Part shown: positions 13,325-17,393 of the stretch, one piece after another
Layout: the number at the start of each line of letters is the position of its first letter
Position numbering within the stretch: position 1 is the first letter of the stretch
Notes under the pieces: model-generated
What the model was told of the DNA's origin: nothing
The model's database searches: none
What the model saw: only the letters and a program-made list of their open reading frames with translations
Made by a program: the position numbers and the translations under genes
Assembly: GCA_017649745.1 (NCBI GenBank)
Contig: JAGCGE010000131.1
Coordinates: 1 to 27,217, forward strand
Length of the DNA: 27,217 nt
Direction of reading: 5' to 3'
Source of the DNA: Clostridiales bacterium
GTDB lineage: Bacteria; Bacillota_A; Clostridia; Saccharofermentanales; Saccharofermentanaceae

Positions 13325-13342
13325 GAAATATGTCAAAATCTT
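13325..13342 (-). promoter_or_regulatory. Motif A copy 5
   Basis: AAGATTTTGACATATTTC directly after the terminator hairpin at 13343-13366. The sequence between it and motif B (GAAAAGCGGACTTACTACGT) is nearly identical to that at the copy near 15562, so the whole block was copied. Confidence 0.57.
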
Positions 13343-13366
13343 AGGGAGACTGTTTCCAATCTCCCT
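13343..13366 (-). terminator. Terminator hairpin after the 93-aa gene
   Basis: AGGGAGA / TCTCCCT pair around TTGGAAACAG, followed by AAGATTTT. The loop matches the other hairpins of this set. Confidence 0.65.
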
Positions 13367-13372
13367 TAAAAC

Positions 13373-13654
13373 TCACTTGTTCCATGTCAGATGGCCCTGT
13401 GTTGCAACCATCTTCTTTCCTTTTTTCTCGTATCTTGTCCGACTAATAATCTTCTTCTTAGCCGGATCTAACTTAACAATGTCACACCAGACATAATCCA
13501 TCTGGTTGATCTCAGTATCAGTCAGTGTCTCGTTCTCAAAATACACTGCCTTCACATCTCCTTTCTCATTCTCCCCGCATACAACCACGGGGTAACCCTC
13601 GTTTACAGCTCTACCAATTGCGAACTGCAGCTTTCTCAAAAATGCATCTGCCAT
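13373..13654 (-). CDS. Hypothetical soluble protein (93 aa)
   Basis: The protein combines a helix (FLRKLQFAIGRAVNEG), strands (YPVVVCGENEKGDVKAVYFE) and a conserved-looking NQMDYVWCDIVKLDP, with a basic tail (YEKKGKKMVAT). The start ATG 13654 follows AAAAGGAGAACAAAAGA. It is a single-gene unit with motif B at 13718-13747 and its own terminator. No family is recognised. Confidence 0.78.
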   Translation of the reverse strand: MADAFLRKLQFAIGRAVNEGYPVVVCGENEKGDVKAVYFENETLTDTEINQMDYVWCDIVKLDPAKKKIISRTRYEKKGKKMVATQGHLTWNK

Positions 13655-13707
13655 TTCTTTTGTTCTCCTTTTCTACCTTTTTACTATTTAGTTACATCTA
13701 TATAAAC

Positions 13708-13717
13708 GGCTTTCGCC
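13708..13717 (-). promoter_or_regulatory. Leader hairpin GGCGAAAGCC
   Basis: A GNRA-type tetraloop hairpin (GGC, GAAA, GCC) placed immediately after motif B. The same element occurs at 15171-15180 and 17173-17186. GNRA loops are very stable in RNA, which supports transcription through this point. Confidence 0.55.
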
Positions 13718-13747
13718 TTCATTAAAACCATTGATTCTGACGCGAAA
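13718..13747 (-). promoter_or_regulatory. Motif B copy 4
   Basis: TTTCGCGTCAGAATC followed by TTAATGAA; its leading TTT is the end of the T-run of the terminator at 13751-13770. It precedes the 93-residue gene. Confidence 0.64.
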
Positions 13748-13750
13748 AAA

Positions 13751-13770
13751 GGAGAGGCTATGCCTCATCC
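13751..13770 (-). terminator. Terminator with an in-loop TAG codon
   Basis: GGA(T)GAGGC / GCCTCTCC with loop ATA, followed by TTTTTT. The TAG at 13760-13758 is the second in-frame stop of the gene above it. Confidence 0.75.
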
Positions 13771-13805
13771 TCTTTAGTACATTCTTTATCTAATCTAATA
13801 TGCTT

Positions 13806-14141
13806 TCATAAACGAATTATTTTTCCGTCTTTTTTTATAGCTTTTCTAACTGTTAAAAGTTTATTTCTTTTAATTAAAACCTCATTAACTTCGTCATATC
13901 CCAATCTTAGCAAAACATCTTTTAATGTTTGATCAGTTACCCAGGTTTTAGACGCTTTTATTCCGTTTTCGCTAGTTACTGCTATAACATCATTTATTGT
14001 TCCATCATTAGCATATTTGATAGCTGTACATACATTTTTAATCCTTTTATGCGAATAAAGGGTCTTTAATACAATGTCTATTGCGATACATGCAACTCCA
14101 ACTGCCGCAAAGCCAATTGTGAATTTTGTATCTTTAATCAT
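13806..14141 (-). CDS. Membrane-anchored protein, possibly truncated by TGA (111 aa)
   Basis: The start is ATG 14141 (MIKDTKFTIGFAAVGVACIA), after AAAGGAGGTAACTAAG. One membrane helix spans residues 8-26, followed by a soluble domain with a helix-turn-like stretch DQTLKDVLLRLGYDEVNE and a basic end. TGA at 13808 stops it, but the same frame continues for 15 codons (ending KECTKEDEA) to a TAG inside the terminator loop. That is where neighbouring genes have their stop. A premature stop is likely. The function is unknown. Confidence 0.75.
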   Translation of the reverse strand: MIKDTKFTIGFAAVGVACIAIDIVLKTLYSHKRIKNVCTAIKYANDGTINDVIAVTSENGIKASKTWVTDQTLKDVLLRLGYDEVNEVLIKRNKLLTVRKAIKKDGKIIRL

Positions 14142-14160
14142 CTTAGTTACCTCCTTTCCA

Positions 14161-14397
14161 TTAATCACACCATGGATATCTACCACAAACTACATCTCTG
14201 TCATATCCATCATTTTTAATTTCAAGTTTGTCTACTCGTTCCTTTAAATCTTGTATGTCGTTAAACATATCCTCATAACGACACTGTTCTCTTTCTTTTC
14301 TTTCACTAATAATACTACATACTCTGCTAATTACCTTAATTAGCTGTAAAAATACAAATGTTACTACAATTCCTATCAAAATTCCTAAAAATATCAT
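14161..14397 (-). CDS. Membrane-anchored coiled-coil protein (78 aa)
   Basis: Residues 2-22 are a membrane helix (IFLGILIGIVVTFVFLQLIK), followed by a charged helix (DIQDLKERVDKLEIKN) and a Cys-containing end (DVVCGRYPWCD). The start ATG 14397 follows AAAGGAGAAAAAGA. The next gene begins 20 bases after its stop. The shape matches the products at 11678 and 16925: one helix, then a coiled coil. Confidence 0.77.
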   Translation of the reverse strand: MIFLGILIGIVVTFVFLQLIKVISRVCSIISERKEREQCRYEDMFNDIQDLKERVDKLEIKNDGYDRDVVCGRYPWCD

Positions 14398-14416
14398 TCT
14401 TTTTCTCCTTTCTTTT

Positions 14417-14429
14417 ACCCATCTAGGGT
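14417..14429 (-). promoter_or_regulatory. Leader hairpin ACCC-TAGAT-GGGT
   Basis: A short stem-loop immediately after motif B at 14431, repeated exactly at 14750-14762 after the next motif B. Confidence 0.5.
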
Positions 14430-14430
14430 T

Positions 14431-14460
14431 TTCATTAAAGCAAAGGATTCTACTGCGAAA
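14431..14460 (-). promoter_or_regulatory. Motif B copy 5
   Basis: TTTCGCAGTAGAATC followed by TTTAATGAA, ahead of the 78-residue gene. The leading TTT merges with the T-run of the upstream terminator. Confidence 0.64.
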
Positions 14461-14465
14461 AAGAA

Positions 14466-14481
14466 TAGGACTTGCGTCCTA
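14466..14481 (-). terminator. Terminator after the 83-aa gene
   Basis: TAGGAC, loop GCAA, GTCCTA followed by TTCTTTTT. The TAG stop codon of the gene forms the base of the stem. Confidence 0.75.
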
Positions 14482-14730
14482 AACTTCTGTATAAATAACT
14501 TCTTGTTTATTACTATTTAAAGTAATTTGCGTTATATAAATGCACATATTCTGTACACCATACTCTTCCATGCGTTTTCTTTCTTCTTGCGCTCTTTTTC
14601 TTCCTTTCTCTTGAATAAATTCTTTTGCTTTTTCTATTGTAGAATAATAACCTAATTCTACTTCCTCATTTTCATACTCACCTGCTACATTATAGTAGTC
14701 ATAAGATAAGTTAACTTTATAAATCTTCAT
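14479..14730 (-). CDS. Hypothetical protein, YYST-EKAKEFI pattern (83 aa)
   Basis: An N-terminal strand (KIYKVNLSYDYYNV), then ELGYYSTIEKAKEFIQEKG, a charged helix and a final strand pair (MCIYITQITLNS). The phrase LGxYSTxEKAK is reminiscent, from memory, of small phage proteins that begin with a strand followed by GVYSSEEKA (DUF7336-like). That resemblance is weak. The start ATG 14730 follows AAAGGAGAAGTAAA. It is a single-gene unit. Confidence 0.76.
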   Translation of the reverse strand: MKIYKVNLSYDYYNVAGEYENEEVELGYYSTIEKAKEFIQEKGRKRAQEERKRMEEYGVQNMCIYITQITLNSNKQEVIYTEV

Positions 14731-14749
14731 TTTACTTCTCCTTTCTTTT

Positions 14750-14762
14750 ACCCATCTAGGGT
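14750..14762 (-). promoter_or_regulatory. Leader hairpin ACCC-TAGAT-GGGT, second copy
   Basis: Identical to 14417-14429 and in the same position after motif B. Confidence 0.5.
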
Positions 14763-14763
14763 T

Positions 14764-14793
14764 TTCATTAAAGTAAAGGATTCTACTGCGAAA
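14764..14793 (-). promoter_or_regulatory. Motif B copy 6
   Basis: TTTCGCAGTAGAATC followed by TTTAATGAA, ahead of the 83-residue gene. The region is nearly identical to 14411-14460. Confidence 0.64.
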
Positions 14794-14797
14794 AAAG

Positions 14798-14816
14798 GAG
14801 AGGCATTACGCCTCTC
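14798..14816 (-). terminator. Terminator with the stop codon in its loop
   Basis: GAGAGGC, loop GTAAT, GCCTCTC, followed by CTTTTTT. The TAA stop of the 104-residue gene is inside the loop. Confidence 0.82.
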
Positions 14817-15120
14817 GATCTCTTTCTGATATCTCAATTAGTTGTTCATGCAATACTTCTGCATATAATTCAACTACTTCTTCATCGCTACTACAAGCTA
14901 TCATTCTCGCATCAAAAATAATTTTAGCTATTTTTACCTGATTTCTAGCTATCTCTCGATAAATATCTCTTACTTTTTCAGACTTTACATCATAAATAAG
15001 TTTTCCATTCTCATCAAAACTTTCTTTTTGTGCCTTTTCCGCACATATCTCATTGTCTACTATTGCATTCCATAGATCTTCCTTAACTTTATTTCTTCTC
15101 ATTTCTTTAAAATTAAACAT
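14806..15120 (-). CDS. Hypothetical helical protein (104 aa)
   Basis: The protein is soluble and mostly helical (RRNKVKEDLWNAIVDNEI, KVRDIYREIARNQVKIAKI), with a short acidic C-terminal region. The start ATG 15120 follows AAAAAAGGAGAAAAGTT. It ends DREA, the GAG GCG TAA that forms half the terminator stem, exactly as in the 73-residue gene at 16925. Motif A and motif B both precede it. The function is unknown. Confidence 0.77.
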   Translation of the reverse strand: MFNFKEMRRNKVKEDLWNAIVDNEICAEKAQKESFDENGKLIYDVKSEKVRDIYREIARNQVKIAKIIFDARMIACSSDEEVVELYAEVLHEQLIEISERDREA

Positions 15121-15170
15121 AACTTTTCTCCTTTTTTATACTTTTTTACTACTGTTACATCTATATAAAC

Positions 15171-15180
15171 GGCTTTCGCC
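15171..15180 (-). promoter_or_regulatory. Leader hairpin GGCGAAAGCC, second copy
   Basis: Same tetraloop hairpin and flanks (AACG..., TATATAGATGTAAC) as at 13708-13717, immediately after motif B. Confidence 0.55.
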
Positions 15181-15210
15181 TTCATTAAATACATTGATTC
15201 TACTGCGAAA
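15181..15210 (-). promoter_or_regulatory. Motif B copy 7
   Basis: TTTCGCAGTAGAATC followed by TTTAATGAA, 16 bases after motif A, ahead of the 104-residue gene. Confidence 0.65.
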
Positions 15211-15226
15211 CTACCATATTCAAACC

Positions 15227-15245
15227 GAAAATATGTCAAAATTTT
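15227..15245 (-). promoter_or_regulatory. Motif A copy 6
   Basis: AAAATTTTGACATATTTTC, one base different from the main form, directly after the terminator of the 53-residue gene. Confidence 0.57.
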
Positions 15246-15272
15246 AGAGGCCTTGATCTTGCTAAGGCCCCT
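15246..15272 (-). terminator. Terminator after the 53-aa gene
   Basis: AGGGGCCTT / AAGGCCTCT pair around AGCAAGATC and are followed by AAAATTTT. Confidence 0.75.
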
Positions 15273-15279
15273 TTATGCG

Positions 15280-15441
15280 TCATCCAACATACGCATAAGC
15301 TATTACATTTCCTTCAATTTCAATTGTTGTTCCGTCGTTGGTTCTTACCCAACCTTCTTTAAAATCAAAGTCATCTACGTCTTCAATTCTTTGGAAATTT
15401 GTTTCTCCGAATAAATCTACTACTACCATCTTCATTGCCAT
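15280..15441 (-). CDS. Hypothetical acidic protein (53 aa)
   Basis: The frame starts MAMKMVVVDLFGETNFQRIE, has an acidic middle (DVDDFDFKEGW) and ends TIEIEGNVIAYAYVG. The strands suggest a small beta fold. The start ATG 15441 follows ATAGGAGGACATTAAT. The leader, GGGT...ACCC hairpin included, is closely similar to that of the 117-residue gene at 16317. It is a single-gene unit. Confidence 0.74.
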   Translation of the reverse strand: MAMKMVVVDLFGETNFQRIEDVDDFDFKEGWVRTNDGTTIEIEGNVIAYAYVG

Positions 15442-15473
15442 ATTAATGTCCTCCTATAAATTTAATAAATTCT

Positions 15474-15494
15474 GGGTCTAATACTGCTTTACCC
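15474..15494 (-). promoter_or_regulatory. Leader hairpin GGGT / ACCC
   Basis: GGGT and ACCC pair around AAAGCAGTATTAG, directly after motif B. Almost the same sequence follows motif B at 16717. Confidence 0.48.
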
Positions 15495-15524
15495 TTCATT
15501 ATAGGCTATGTTCATACCGCGAAA
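15495..15524 (-). promoter_or_regulatory. Motif B copy 8
   Basis: TTTCGCGGTATGAAC then CCTATAATGAA, with a perfect TATAAT. It precedes the 53-residue gene. Confidence 0.68.
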
Positions 15525-15561
15525 CTTACGTAGTAAGTCCGCTTTTCACTATGCTCAAACC

Positions 15562-15580
15562 GAAATATGTCAAAATTTTA
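15562..15580 (-). promoter_or_regulatory. Motif A copy 7
   Basis: TAAAATTTTGACATATTTC directly after the strong hairpin that ends the structured RNA candidate. Confidence 0.57.
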
Positions 15581-15582
15581 TA

Positions 15583-15614
15583 GGGGGAGCTCAACCCGTA
15601 GGGAGCTCAACCCC
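15583..15614 (-). terminator. Strong hairpin ending RNA candidate 1
   Basis: Two copies of GGGTTGAGCTCCC in tandem fold into a stem GGGG(TT)GAGCTC / GAGCTCCCCC, followed by TATAAAATTTT and motif A. Confidence 0.65.
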
Positions 15615-15720
15615 TCCTAGAAACTTGTTGTGCGGGGCGCGTACCCCTGCCAGTGTCTTATTCTAGGTTAGTTTGCTGGCTTTTACCGCGTATCCGGTTT
15701 TAAGGTTGACCGGCAACCTC
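15583..15720 (-). ncRNA. Structured RNA candidate 1, pseudoknotted 3' region
   Basis: This non-coding stretch after the 103-residue gene contains several compatible helices. AGGTT / AACCT has a loop GCCGGTC that can pair with ACCGG just downstream. GCCAG / CTGGC (15676-15680 with 15649-15653) has in its loop CCTAGAA, which pairs with TTCTAGG at 15622-15616. GGGG / CCCC (15647-15634) has loop TACGCG, and a second copy of TACGCG lies upstream. It ends with a long GGGG..GAGCTC hairpin and ATAAAATTTT. I see no match to a known class. It is most likely transcribed with the 103-residue gene. Confidence 0.5.
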
Positions 15721-15724
15721 TTAT

Positions 15725-16036
15725 TTAAATCATCATACCATAAATCATGATGATTATTAATACTACTGTTAATATTACTACCATAAATCTACAGATTTTA
15801 TCAAATCTCTCGATTTTTCTGTACTCCTCATCCATTCTGTGGAGTTCGTTCATTGTTTCACTATCAATTACTACCGTCTCAACAAGATTATTATTCTCGT
15901 CGATCTCATATGTTATATTGCTCATACTGTTCGTCCTTTCGTTCGTCTTCCAATACTTCTGGAAGAATTCATCTGCTTTTTTGTTCATTGTCTCTGTCTG
16001 TCTTGTCTTCCATTTCTTTGCTATAATACCTGCCAT
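15725..16036 (-). CDS. Tail-anchored membrane protein (103 aa)
   Basis: A soluble, charged N-terminal region (residues 1-80) ends in a hydrophobic C-terminal segment FMVVILTVVLIIIMIYGMMI. One helix at the extreme C-terminus predicts a tail-anchored protein with the bulk in the cytoplasm. The middle has an acidic TYEIDENNNLVETVVIDSE strand pair. The start ATG 16036 follows AAAGGAGAACAAAAAC. Motif B is upstream, and motif A lies between it and the ribosome site. The function is unknown. Confidence 0.78.
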   Translation of the reverse strand: MAGIIAKKWKTRQTETMNKKADEFFQKYWKTNERTNSMSNITYEIDENNNLVETVVIDSETMNELHRMDEEYRKIERFDKICRFMVVILTVVLIIIMIYGMMI

Positions 16037-16060
16037 GTTTTTGTTCTCCTTTCATTTTTA

Positions 16061-16078
16061 AAAATATGTCAAAATCTT
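16061..16078 (-). promoter_or_regulatory. Motif A copy 8
   Basis: AAGATTTTGACATATTTT lies downstream of motif B here, the reverse of the usual order, and just before the ribosome site of the 103-residue gene. Confidence 0.55.
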
Positions 16079-16090
16079 TAGTTCTTGTCC

Positions 16091-16120
16091 TTCATTATAG
16101 GCATTGTAGATGCCGCGTCT
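16091..16120 (-). promoter_or_regulatory. Motif B copy 9
   Basis: GACGCGGCATCTACAATGCC then TATAATGAA. TTTC of the usual form is replaced by AGAC, but spacing is kept. CGGTTTGAGG lies upstream, after a T-run. Confidence 0.6.
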
Positions 16121-16144
16121 CTTAACCTCAAACCGAAAAAAATA

Positions 16145-16169
16145 GAGGAGCTGATTACTCAGCATCCTC
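16145..16169 (-). terminator. Terminator with the stop codon in its loop
   Basis: GAGGA(T)GCTGA, loop GTAA, TCAGCTCCTC, followed by TATTTTTTT. The TAA stop of the 52-residue gene is in the loop. Confidence 0.85.
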
Positions 16170-16313
16170 CTTCATCATTCTTGAAAATTTGTACGATAAG
16201 ATTATTATTTCTCTAAATAATTCTGGATCTTTTTCTTTGATCTTTAATAAGCGTTCTTTTTCTCGCTTTATTAATTCATTATTCTTTATTTTTTCCCAAT
16301 TTTCTTTTGTCAT
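16155..16313 (-). CDS. Charged helical microprotein (52 aa)
   Basis: The frame reads MTKENWEKIKNNELIKREKE, then RLLKIKEKDPELFREIIILS and YKFSRMMKEDAE. It is highly charged and helical. The start ATG 16313 follows GGAGGAATAAAAA, which lies in the last codons of the 117-residue membrane gene, so the two are coupled. The stop sits in the terminator loop. The function is unknown. Confidence 0.75.
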   Translation of the reverse strand: MTKENWEKIKNNELIKREKERLLKIKEKDPELFREIIILSYKFSRMMKEDAE

Positions 16314-16316
16314 TTT

Positions 16317-16670
16317 TTATTCCTCCTTATAACAAATCATAATTTTGTAATCTACGATCTGTTCATTTTCTACTAATGTCATAACTTCTCCGTTTCCGTG
16401 TTTAATTTCAATCTCATACTCGGAAATTTGGTTAACTGCATACCAATCATTCGGTATAATTAACTGCCTTTCTTCATTATTTTTTAATTTTGTTACTAAT
16501 AAACAATACTGAACATCGTTTATTGCTATTGTTCCTGCTTCGGTTGCCTCCTTAACAACCAATTTGTCTTCTTTTTCAAATACATTAACTCCCAATAATG
16601 CGAGTCCTGCGATATAAATAACCGCTAAAAATACTATACTTCCTAATACATACATAACTACTTTTTTCAT
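16317..16670 (-). CDS. Membrane-anchored beta-rich protein (117 aa)
   Basis: One N-terminal membrane helix (residues 5-28, VMYVLGSIVFLAVIYIAGLA) is followed by a beta-rich domain (DKLVVKEATEAGTIAIND, YEIEIKHGNGEVMTLVENE). The N-terminus MKKVV has positive charge, so the domain is likely outside the membrane. The helix could instead be an uncleaved signal. The start ATG 16670 follows AGGAGGACACAAAA. It shares a unit with the 52-residue gene. The function is unknown. Confidence 0.78.
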   Translation of the reverse strand: MKKVVMYVLGSIVFLAVIYIAGLALLGVNVFEKEDKLVVKEATEAGTIAINDVQYCLLVTKLKNNEERQLIIPNDWYAVNQISEYEIEIKHGNGEVMTLVENEQIVDYKIMICYKEE

Positions 16671-16696
16671 TTTTGTGTCCTCCTATAATATAATCT

Positions 16697-16716
16697 GGGT
16701 CTAATACTGCTTACCC
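16697..16716 (-). promoter_or_regulatory. Leader hairpin GGGT / ACCC, second copy
   Basis: Near-identical to 15474-15494 and directly after motif B. Confidence 0.48.
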
Positions 16717-16746
16717 TTCATTATAGGCATTGTAGATACCGCGTCT
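16717..16746 (-). promoter_or_regulatory. Motif B copy 10
   Basis: AGACGCGGTATCTACAATGC then CTATAATGAA, with a perfect TATAAT. It is a near copy of the one at 16091, upstream CGGTTTGAGG included, and precedes the 117-residue gene. Confidence 0.66.
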
Positions 16747-16761
16747 CCAAACCTCAAACCG

Positions 16762-16773
16762 AAAAAAATATAG
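16762..16773 (-). terminator. T-run ending RNA candidate 2
   Basis: TATATTTTTTTC follows directly after the closing helix of the RNA, as in an intrinsic terminator. Confidence 0.65.
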
Positions 16774-16885
16774 GAAGGGATTCAGCCGGCTTTGAAACCG
16801 GCGACTCCGTCGTTTGCGTGAACACGCCTCTGACGGTATGTTACCCATTACACCATTCAGCGCGGTACTCCGCTCTACTCCCTTC
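16774..16885 (-). ncRNA. Structured RNA candidate 2, tRNA-like multibranch
   Basis: Ends GAAGGGA (16885-16879) and TCCCTTC (16780-16774) pair as a seven-base closing helix. Inside are GCGG-AGTA-CCGC, GGTGT...ATACC around ATGGGTAA, CCGTC / GACGG containing GCGTG / CACGC, and a final GCCGG-TTTCAAAG-CCGGC arm that resembles a T-arm. The loop sizes and the four bases between the last arm and the closing helix do not fit a real tRNA, and no CCA is encoded. It has its own motif B immediately upstream and is followed by TATATTTTTTT. It holds no gene-like frame with a ribosome site, so it is probably a free small RNA. Confidence 0.65.
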
Positions 16886-16912
16886 ATTAATAGAGTTGAT
16901 CTTATCGCGAAA
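16883..16912 (-). promoter_or_regulatory. Motif B copy 11, for the small RNA
   Basis: TTTCGCGATAAGATC followed by ATTAATGAA, whose last bases begin the closing helix of RNA candidate 2. No coding gene follows before the next terminator. Confidence 0.65.
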
Positions 16913-16917
16913 AAGAG

Positions 16918-16934
16918 AGAGGCATTACGCCTCT
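16918..16934 (-). terminator. Terminator with the stop codon in its loop
   Basis: AGAGGC, loop GTAAT, GCCTCT, followed by CTCTTTTT. The TAA stop of the 73-residue gene is in the loop, and the T-run leads into motif B. Confidence 0.82.
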
Positions 16935-17146
16935 AGCTCATTTATTTTTGCTTTTTCTATATCAGTTTTTAATTCAAAACCTGCTTTCCAACCTTTATTA
17001 AACCATTTAGCTTCAATTTCATTTACATCTCTCTGATTAAGATTGTAAATTTTTTCTCCTTTCTTAAAAACAATTTTAATTAAATGTACTATTCTTTTAA
17101 ATTCGATTCCTAGTACAAATCCGATTAATAATCCAAGTATAATCAT
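16925..17146 (-). CDS. Membrane-anchored coiled-coil protein (73 aa)
   Basis: Residues 1-16 are hydrophobic (MIILGLLIGFVLGIEF), then a basic amphipathic stretch (KRIVHLIKIVFKKGEKIY) and a charged helix. The start ATG 17146 follows AAAAGGAGATAAGA. It is the first gene after the tail module and has motif A and motif B side by side upstream. It ends ELEA, with GAG GCG TAA forming the terminator stem. The function is unknown. Confidence 0.77.
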   Translation of the reverse strand: MIILGLLIGFVLGIEFKRIVHLIKIVFKKGEKIYNLNQRDVNEIEAKWFNKGWKAGFELKTDIEKAKINELEA

Positions 17147-17172
17147 TTCTTATCTCCTTTTCTTTTAATATT

Positions 17173-17186
17173 AAGGCTTTCGCCTT
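17173..17186 (-). promoter_or_regulatory. Leader hairpin AAGGC-GAAA-GCCTT
   Basis: Five-base stem with a GAAA tetraloop directly after motif B, the longest of three such elements in the region. Confidence 0.58.
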
Positions 17187-17214
17187 CATTAAATAAAAGG
17201 ATTCTACTGCGAAA
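17185..17214 (-). promoter_or_regulatory. Motif B copy 12
   Basis: TTTCGCAGTAGAATC followed by TTTAATGAA, abutting motif A. It precedes the first small gene after the tail operon. Confidence 0.66.
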
Positions 17215-17220
17215 CAAACC

Positions 17221-17240
17221 GAAAATATGTCAAAATTTTA
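17221..17240 (-). promoter_or_regulatory. Motif A copy 9
   Basis: TAAAATTTTGACATATTTTC, followed by CGGTTTG and then motif B, giving the most compact A-B arrangement of the window. Confidence 0.6.
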
Positions 17241-17393
17241 TAGGAATTGATTGTAAAGCTCGCAGAAAGGGGTGCATAAGTTGTCTTACACACCCCAATA
17301 AGAGAGAAGTTTGGCAAATTTGTAGTGGCGTATAGGTGTCGGAGGACTTTTACAGGAGGTTTTCCGCGAGCTTCAAACAAAAGGAGAAAAATA
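17241..17393 (-). ncRNA. Structured RNA candidate 3, tail-gene 3' UTR with anti-SD segments
   Basis: The 150 bases between the stop of the tail fibre gene and motif A contain no gene. AAGCTCGC (17373-17366) pairs with GCGAGCTT (17265-17258), extended by a G-T and a T-A pair. Inside, GGGGTGTGTAAG and CTTATGCACCCC (17298-17271) form a 12-bp stem with two wobbles and an ACAA loop. The rest of the enclosed RNA is pyrimidine-rich and holds ACCTCCTG and GTCCTCCG. TTCTCCTTTTG lies just before the outer stem. These three segments are complementary to ribosome sites. It could be a 3'-derived small RNA or simply an elaborate terminator. Confidence 0.55.
17271..17298 (-). terminator. Main hairpin of the tail operon end
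   Basis: GGGGTGTGTAAG, ACAA, CTTATGCACCCC followed by TTTCTG. The stem is strong but the T-run is short, so termination efficiency is uncertain. Confidence 0.5.

Noticed and set aside
16774..16885. Canonical tRNA gene
   Set aside because: The last arm has an eight-base loop and is separated from the end helix by four bases, no normal anticodon arm is found, and CCA is absent.
10909..17214. Motif B copies as a CRISPR array or tandem repeat
   Set aside because: Spacing between copies is irregular, from about 170 to more than 1000 bases, and each gap holds a gene or an RNA.
8550..17240. Motif A as an ordinary sigma-70 promoter because of TTGACA
   Set aside because: Bases 16 to 18 after TTGACA were compared in all nine copies and show no common -10 hexamer.
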